64,000 nt of DNA. Origin: Agrobacterium tumefaciens. GTDB taxonomy: Bacteria > Pseudomonadota > Alphaproteobacteria > Rhizobiales > Rhizobiaceae. Shown in pieces: positions 59,579-64,000 of the stretch (positions are counted from its first letter, which is position 1; the number at the start of each line of letters is the position of its first letter). The translations under genes and the position numbers were made by a program. The stretch is from contig NZ_CP115841.1 in the NCBI RefSeq assembly GCF_013318015.2, positions 1,240,001 to 1,304,000 of the forward strand, read 5' to 3'. Below the pieces are notes generated by a model. It saw only the letters and a program-made list of their open reading frames with translations. It made no database searches and was not told the origin of the DNA.

Positions 59579-60229
59579 TCACCACCGAATACTATACCGC
59601 GCACTCACACCCGGCCGAAAATGATCCGCATATCCCTGATCGAGCGTTCCGCGCACTGTCAGGTGATCGCCGATCTTCTGCTCCACGGCCACGCCGCTGC
59701 TGAACTCGTTGAAGCTGTTGCGGCTTGCCCCCGTCAGCACGAAGGCCGTGCCGGTTTCCGAGCGGGAAAGGCGCAGCGACTGCGATACGTCCAGCCCGTT
59801 CCATTGCTGCGCCGTGCCGTCATAACGCACCGTGAAATTTCGGTTGGCCTCGATATCCAGTTCCGGCGTAACGATGCGTTTCTGTCGCGACGTCATGGAA
59901 ACGCTGCTCGACCCCGTCAACGCGTTGAAGAGGACACCGACATCACGGGCAAGCGACACGCCGGGCAACTGTTCCGCCAGCAGCGTGACATTGCCCCACA
60001 ACCTTACTGGCGTATCCACCACCTGCCCCGTCCTGGAGGCATTCATCCCCATTTCCAGCCCCGCCCGGATCGGCGTCTCGACCGGCAGCTTCGCACCGAT
60101 ACGCGCCGTATAGGAACGATCGGAATTCTTGACCGGCTTCCAGATCAAACCAGCCTCATCGGCATGGGCGTTGGTGCCAATCGCGGCGAACAGAGAGAAC
60201 AACAGGGCGAAGCCCGTTCGTGGCGACAT
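59579..60229 (-). CDS. exported, outer-membrane-like beta-rich protein
   Basis: A 216-residue protein with signal peptide (TGFALLFSLFAAIGTNAHA). The mature part has alternating hydrophobic/polar strands (TARIGAKLPVETPIRAGLEM, FTVRYDGTAQ, FVLTGASRNSF, LTVRGTLDQGY) and ends in YSIRW, an aromatic C-terminal residue as in many outer-membrane beta-barrels. The family is not recognised with certainty. An 8- or 10-strand barrel or a periplasmic beta protein would fit. Confidence 0.7.
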   Translation of the reverse strand: MSPRTGFALLFSLFAAIGTNAHADEAGLIWKPVKNSDRSYTARIGAKLPVETPIRAGLEMGMNASRTGQVVDTPVRLWGNVTLLAEQLPGVSLARDVGVLFNALTGSSSVSMTSRQKRIVTPELDIEANRNFTVRYDGTAQQWNGLDVSQSLRLSRSETGTAFVLTGASRNSFNEFSSGVAVEQKIGDHLTVRGTLDQGYADHFRPGVSARYSIRW

Positions 60230-60341
60230 ATCTTGTCCCCTGGCAAATTAAGGGCGCACCGGGTGAACCCGGCAGGCACGGTAAAAGCTTAAGGCCAAAG
60301 GTTTTGGCAGCGATGACAGCCGCGCGTTGGCGGCCATGTTT

Positions 60342-60368
60342 CCTTGACGGCTGCACCGGCAGCCAAGG
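60342..60368 (-). terminator. possible terminator of the P-loop protein gene
   Basis: GGCTGC-ACCG-GCAGCC stem extended by CCTT / AAGG past a small bulge, about 115 bases after the stop of the gene at 60484. There is no U-tract; low confidence. Confidence 0.3.
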
Positions 60369-60483
60369 CAAATCATGCTGCGCAGGGTGCCAGATGAACG
60401 GGAGATGAACAAGAGCAGATGCAGCAAAAAATCATGCTGCACCGCATTGTGATCAAAACGAAGGTGACGGGAACCGCAGCGTG

Positions 60484-61050
60484 TTAATTTCCTGCCTTCG
60501 GAACATTGCAACGAGCCAGAATATCATCCACCACCACTCCCAAAGACCTCGATGAATCAATGGCAGATGCACCGACTGGAAGGTCTTCATTCGTTGCGTG
60601 GAGTTGCAGGACAAATTGTCTTTCGGCCAGATTGCCACCGAACTCATCCTCCGGCCTGGCAGCCAGCCGTCTTTGTAAGGTCGCTGCGTCGACATCCAGA
60701 ACGAAGACCTCATCGAACAGATCTATAAAGCGTCGAAAATTTCTCGATCCGCCACAGAAGAAGGTGACGGCGTGCTCTTGATCAGCCACAAGCTGCCGAA
60801 CTTTTTCGACATTCCAGATGTGATGTCGGTGACGGAAGGCGATTTTTGTGTCGTCGCCCTGAAACAGCGCGACATCCATGGGTTCGCCCGTTTCGGGGTC
60901 GCCTTTGTAAGCCAGTTCACGGTCGCCGTGAATCACATGAAAGCCGCGTTGTTGAAGTTCCGTTGCAACCGAGGTTTTACCAGCCCCGGAGACACCCTCG
61001 ATCAAATAATTTCTTCTGCCCATCGCCGCGACTGCCCAACGTCCTGTCAT
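60484..61050 (-). CDS. P-loop kinase-like protein of unknown substrate
   Basis: About 188 residues. Walker A is LIEGVSGAGKTSVATEL near residue 15-30, followed by HGDRELAY and a lid-like segment with FRHRHHIWNVEKV. FFCGGSRNF and EVFVLDVDAATLQRRLAAR complete the core of a nucleoside/shikimate-kinase-like fold. The ATG at 61050 has CAGAAGGC upstream; another start at 61023 is possible, and a frame to 61179 is unlikely. It is downstream of the tig terminator on the same strand. Similar proteins are annotated only as AAA-family or nucleoside kinase. Confidence 0.7.
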   Translation of the reverse strand: MTGRWAVAAMGRRNYLIEGVSGAGKTSVATELQQRGFHVIHGDRELAYKGDPETGEPMDVALFQGDDTKIAFRHRHHIWNVEKVRQLVADQEHAVTFFCGGSRNFRRFIDLFDEVFVLDVDAATLQRRLAARPEDEFGGNLAERQFVLQLHATNEDLPVGASAIDSSRSLGVVVDDILARCNVPKAGN

Positions 61051-61138
61051 GCCTTCTGAAGATAATATTCGAGAAAGACGTGAAGATGTCGGAGTGTCGA
61101 ATTTTTTCAACCGTTGAAGAGCGCGCCGGACGCCACAA

Positions 61139-61168
61139 ACAAAAAAGGCCGCAGCTTTCGCCACGGCC
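61139..61168 (-). terminator. trigger factor terminator
   Basis: GGCCGTGGC-GAAA-GCTGCGGCC stem with a tetraloop, followed on the minus strand by TTTTTTGTTT; 30 bases after the tig stop. Confidence 0.88.
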
Positions 61169-61199
61169 CTTCCATTCATTCAGCTTTCACCAGGCAAGA

Positions 61200-62678
61200 T
61201 TATTCAGCGTCGGCCTCAGTGGCCTTCTTCTTGGCCGGAGCCTTCTTCTTCGGAGCGGCTTCTTCGCCTTCAGCGGCGTCGTCAGCCTTGGCAGCAGCCT
61301 TTTTCTTGGCAGGCGCCTTCTTCTTCGTTTCCGTTGCTTCTTCGCCGTCGTCAGCCAGAAGCTCTTCCTTGGAAACGGTCTTGTCCGTTACCGAGATTTC
61401 CGTGAGCAGCTTGTCGATGACCTTTTCTTCGAAGATCGGAGCGCGCAGCGAAGCGGAAGCGCCGGGGGTGTTGCGGAAGAAATCGAGGATTTCCTTCTGC
61501 TGGCCGGGGAACTGCTGCAGCTGCTGGAACAGCGCGCGCTGCATTTCTTCTTCGGTCACTTCGACGCCAGCCTTTTCGCCGATTTCGGAGAGAACGAGAC
61601 CGAGACGAACGCGGCGTTCAGCTAGCTTGCGATATTCTTCGCGGGCTTCTTCTTCCGTGGTGTCTTCATCAGCGAAGGTCTTGCCGGACTGGGCAAGATC
61701 GGTGTTGATCTGGCGCCAGATGTTGTCGAATTCGGCATCGACGAGGCCAGCCGGCGTGTCGAACTTGTACATTTCATCGAGCTGGTCGAGAATCTGACGC
61801 TTGACCTTCTGGCGGGTTACGTTGCCGTACTGGCTTTCGATCTGGCCGCGAACGATTTCCTTCAGCTTTTCAGCCGATTCGAGACCGAGCTTTTCCGCCA
61901 GTTCGTCGTTGATTTCAACAGCAGCGGCAGCAGCAACTTCCTTGACGGTGATGTCGAAGTTGGCTTCCTTGCCTGCGAGGTTCGCAGCCGGGTAGTCAGC
62001 CGGGAAAGTCACGGTGATGGTCTTTTCGTCGCCGGCCTTGACGCCAACGAGCTGGTCTTCGAAGCCGGGGATAAAGCGGCCCGAACCGAGAACCAGTTCA
62101 GCGTCTTCAGCAGCGCCGCCATCGAAGGCTTCGCCGTCAACCTTGCCGAGATAGTTCATGGTGACGCGGTCGCCTTCGGCGGCCTTGCCCTTCTTGGCTT
62201 CAAAGGTACGGGCACTCTCAGCGATCTTGAGGATCTGCTCGTTGATTTCGTCTTCGGAGACTTCAACAACTTCGCGGGTAACCTTGATGCCGTCATTGGC
62301 CTTCAGTTCGATGGCCGGAATGATTTCGTAGGCAACGGTGAATTCGAAATCGGTTTCAGCCGAAAGGATCTTTTCGGCTTCCTGCTCGTCTTCGGTCATG
62401 GAGATGGCCGGCTGCGTTGCAGACTTCTCACCGCGGCTGGAAAGGATTTCGGAAGGCTTTTCACGAACCAGCTCGTTGACGAGGTCGGCCATGATGGACT
62501 TGCCATACATCTTCTTCAGATGGCCCATCGGCACCTTGCCGGGACGGAAACCGTTGATGCGAACCTTGTCCTTGGCGTCAACCAGGCGCTCGTCCAGACG
62601 GGCCTTCATGTCGGCAGCCGGGATAACGACCTTGAGTTCGCGCTTCAGGCCTTCAGCCAGCGTTTCGATAACCTGCAT
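61200..62678 (-). CDS. tig: trigger factor
   Basis: Ribosome-associated chaperone. 492 residues. The ribosome-binding loop [14 protein letters not shown] is near residue 43-56. The FKBP-type PPIase domain lies at about 160-245 ([20 protein letters not shown], in part). The C-terminal chaperone arms end with a low-complexity Lys/Ala/Glu tail (repeats of [10 protein letters not shown]), longer than in E. coli (432 residues). AAGG lies 9 bases before the ATG. tRNA-Leu is upstream on the same strand. Confidence 0.96.
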   Translation of the reverse strand: MQVIETLAEGLKRELKVVIPAADMKARLDERLVDAKDKVRINGFRPGKVPMGHLKKMYGKSIMADLVNELVREKPSEILSSRGEKSATQPAISMTEDEQEAEKILSAETDFEFTVAYEIIPAIELKANDGIKVTREVVEVSEDEINEQILKIAESARTFEAKKGKAAEGDRVTMNYLGKVDGEAFDGGAAEDAELVLGSGRFIPGFEDQLVGVKAGDEKTITVTFPADYPAANLAGKEANFDITVKEVAAAAAVEINDELAEKLGLESAEKLKEIVRGQIESQYGNVTRQKVKRQILDQLDEMYKFDTPAGLVDAEFDNIWRQINTDLAQSGKTFADEDTTEEEAREEYRKLAERRVRLGLVLSEIGEKAGVEVTEEEMQRALFQQLQQFPGQQKEILDFFRNTPGASASLRAPIFEEKVIDKLLTEISVTDKTVSKEELLADDGEEATETKKKAPAKKKAAAKADDAAEGEEAAPKKKAPAKKKATEADAE

Positions 62679-62918
62679 TTTCTCAAACCTTCACATCATG
62701 GCGGCGGTGCTCAGACAGCCGTTGGTTTACTTTCGAGCACTGCGCCGGAAACGTCGTTCCCCGGCCGTGGCTTCCATTATTTCTTCACACAAGCGCCTGC
62801 CGGACAAAATTGCGCTCGCGCCGGAGACAAGGGCGCGAAGGGGATGATGAACCCCAAAGCTCCCTGCATCACTAAGGATGCACTCTGGCACAAGCGTGGC
62901 ACAGCCATGCTTTACTTG

Positions 62919-63001
62919 TGGTGCGGGTAGAGAGACTCGAACTCCCACGCCGAAGCGTTGGTACCTAAAACCAATGCGTCTACCAATTCCGCCATACCCG
63001 C
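62919..63001 (-). tRNA. tRNA-Leu (anticodon TAG)
   Basis: 83-nt tRNA with acceptor GCGGGTA / TACCCGC, D-arm GGCGGAATTGGTAGACGC, anticodon TAG (62965-62967), a class II variable arm typical of Leu (CGCTTCGGCG) and encoded CCA. It reads CUN codons, mainly CUA/CUG. Confidence 0.96.
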
Positions 63002-63013
63002 ACGTTGGGCGGC

Positions 63014-63042
63014 GGTATGTCACAATGTTCTGGAAGGGTCAA
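63014..63042 (-). promoter_or_regulatory. probable promoter of tRNA-Leu
   Basis: On the minus strand TTGACC (63037-63042), 17-base spacer, CATACC (63014-63019), 12 bases before the tRNA. Confidence 0.6.
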
Positions 63043-63661
63043 GCACACCTTATCGCCGCGTCCCGTTTCGCCCGGACTTTTCTTGGGTCCCCGCCCCCAG
63101 CCGCAAAAGCCGGCCGGTACGTTCTTGCCGTTTCGTGCCCGCAAGAAAGGGAACGACGCGCCCGCAGACGATGACACGAGGGGCCGCAAAACTGCGCACG
63201 CCGTCTCCCTCTTTCCCGTCCCGCTTCACATGTTCCGACAGGAAAAACGCGCAACATTTATGCGGCTACATGACATTATATATATGACGTGCCGCCCGTC
63301 ATTTTACGAGAACGCGCGCCTCCAGCCGAAGCCCTTATACGAACGACCTTTGCATCCCCATCCTTGCCTCTGCGCTGCCCGACCCGTTGTATTCAGCCGG
63401 ACCGCACGGCTTGGCAGCGACAGATGCCGCCAAGTTCACTAAAAGCACACAAATTGGTCACAAATTATGCAGTAACCGCCGCAATTGGGGTCATTTACCG
63501 GCTTGCTTTGCGTTCCATGCATAGGTGGCATCTTGCTTTGTCTGTTTTTGTTTTTATTAAACCGATTATATTCATGGTCATACAGAGATCGAGTTCAGCC
63601 CCGAGCCTAATCCTCCCAAGACGGGCCGGAAATGCTGGACAGCACGAAGAGGAAGATGACA
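63043..63661. other. long intergenic region, no gene seen
   Basis: About 620 bases between tRNA-Leu and the DUF1127 gene. An AT patch (TATATATATGA) lies at 63274-63285 and a T-rich stretch at 63540-63580 probably belongs to the DUF1127 promoter. Open frames on both strands have no ribosome binding sites or familiar products. Confidence 0.4.
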
Positions 63662-63808
63662 ATGAACATTACACGCTCGCTCACCAACTGGCGCAAGTAT
63701 CGTCAGACCGTAACCGAACTCGGCCGCATGACCGACCGCGAACTGAATGACCTCGGCATTGGCCGTCAGGACATCCGTCGCGTCGCACGCACCGCCGTCG
63801 GCATCTAA
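63662..63808 (+). CDS. DUF1127 small arginine-rich protein
   Basis: A 48-residue protein: an N-terminal helix (NITRSLTNWRKYRQTVTEL) then RMTDRELNDLGIGRQDIRRV, the DUF1127 motif. GAGGAAG lies upstream; an ATG two codons earlier (63656) is possible. Short DUF1127 proteins are known in Agrobacterium and relatives and have been connected with stress, phosphate/carbon metabolism and, for some homologues, RNA binding. The gene is followed by a short GC hairpin (63815-63833) and a strong terminator. Confidence 0.92.
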   Translation: MNITRSLTNWRKYRQTVTELGRMTDRELNDLGIGRQDIRRVARTAVGI

Positions 63809-63851
63809 TACGCTCCGCCGCTTGAAGCGGCGGATGCGAGACGACCTTCCC

Positions 63852-63887
63852 AAAAGGCCAGAGGCTCCCGCCTCCGGCCTTTTTTTT
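63852..63887 (+). terminator. Rho-independent terminator of the DUF1127 gene
   Basis: AAAAGGCCaGAGGC / GCCTCcGGCCTTTT stem with a short CCC-type loop and a run of eight T. Confidence 0.9.
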
Positions 63888-64000
63888 CGTTCTGGCACCC
63901 TCTCGGAACCGAGCCGCGCCGCCCCACCGGCATGTGCGCGTGACAAACAGATGAAAAATGCATCGATTAGGCGGCTGCATCCGGCATGTCTGGAGAGCCC

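Overview
The window looks like a chromosomal segment of an alphaproteobacterium of the order Hyphomicrobiales (Rhizobiales), most likely Agrobacterium or a close Rhizobiaceae relative. The evidence is moderately high GC with a strong G/C third-codon bias, class I PhaC, a class II DAHP synthase, the tpiA-secG-pyrG order, a malic enzyme fused to a phosphotransacetylase-like domain, DUF2865, DUF2059 and DUF1127 proteins, a GAAC-N7-GAAC (alphaproteobacterial LexA) operator, and rhizobial-type palindromic intergenic elements. No replication origin, insertion sequence, prophage or CRISPR array was seen.

Layout. 0.1-7.3 kb: a lipoprotein diverging from phaC, then sfsA, map and radC, then a TadE/TadG-like pair. 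7.3-17.9 kb: DAHP synthase, gor, a DUF2059 protein and rpiA on the minus strand, then gph, an L,D-transpeptidase, fumC and a Tat-type alpha/beta hydrolase. 17.9-25.8 kb: pyrG, secG, tpiA and a secreted hydrolase (minus), parE (plus), an orphan ClpP paralogue and an ArsR/SRPBCC pair. 26-34.8 kb: a phospholipase D-family protein, a two-receiver response regulator, a dimethylglycine/sarcosine dehydrogenase-like enzyme, an MscK-type channel and a GlsB-type membrane protein.

34.9-39.1 kb is the most accessory-looking part. It holds tRNA-Lys(CTT), a very AT-rich spacer of about 300 bp, several small secreted or orphan proteins, a 62-residue basic protein behind a LexA box that overlaps its promoter, a 52-residue ORF with a perfect Shine-Dalgarno, and a PACE-type efflux protein with a TTG start. 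39.1-46.4 kb: a secreted dienelactone-hydrolase-like protein, a complete four-gene Mla-type lipid transporter (STAS-permease, ATPase, MCE protein, lipoprotein), an enolase-superfamily dipeptide epimerase and a calcineurin-type phosphoesterase.

46.6-64 kb: malic enzyme, a DUF2865 protein, bluB behind a cobalamin riboswitch, a TolB-like propeller, a VOC protein, nadE, an LTA-synthase-like membrane sulfatase, a DUF1003 protein, soluble transhydrogenase sthA, an outer-membrane-like protein, a P-loop kinase-like protein, trigger factor, tRNA-Leu(TAG) and a 48-residue DUF1127 protein.

Most of the window is housekeeping metabolism. NADPH/redox functions recur (gor, sthA, malic enzyme, and nadE for NAD supply), as do envelope functions (LdtA-type transpeptidase, Mla system, LTA-synthase-like enzyme, MscK, lipoproteins). 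The observations most worth following are the SOS-controlled orphan small protein, the AT-rich island beside tRNA-Lys, the small ORFs with strong ribosome binding sites, and the double receiver protein whose first phospho-acceptor aspartate is replaced by asparagine.
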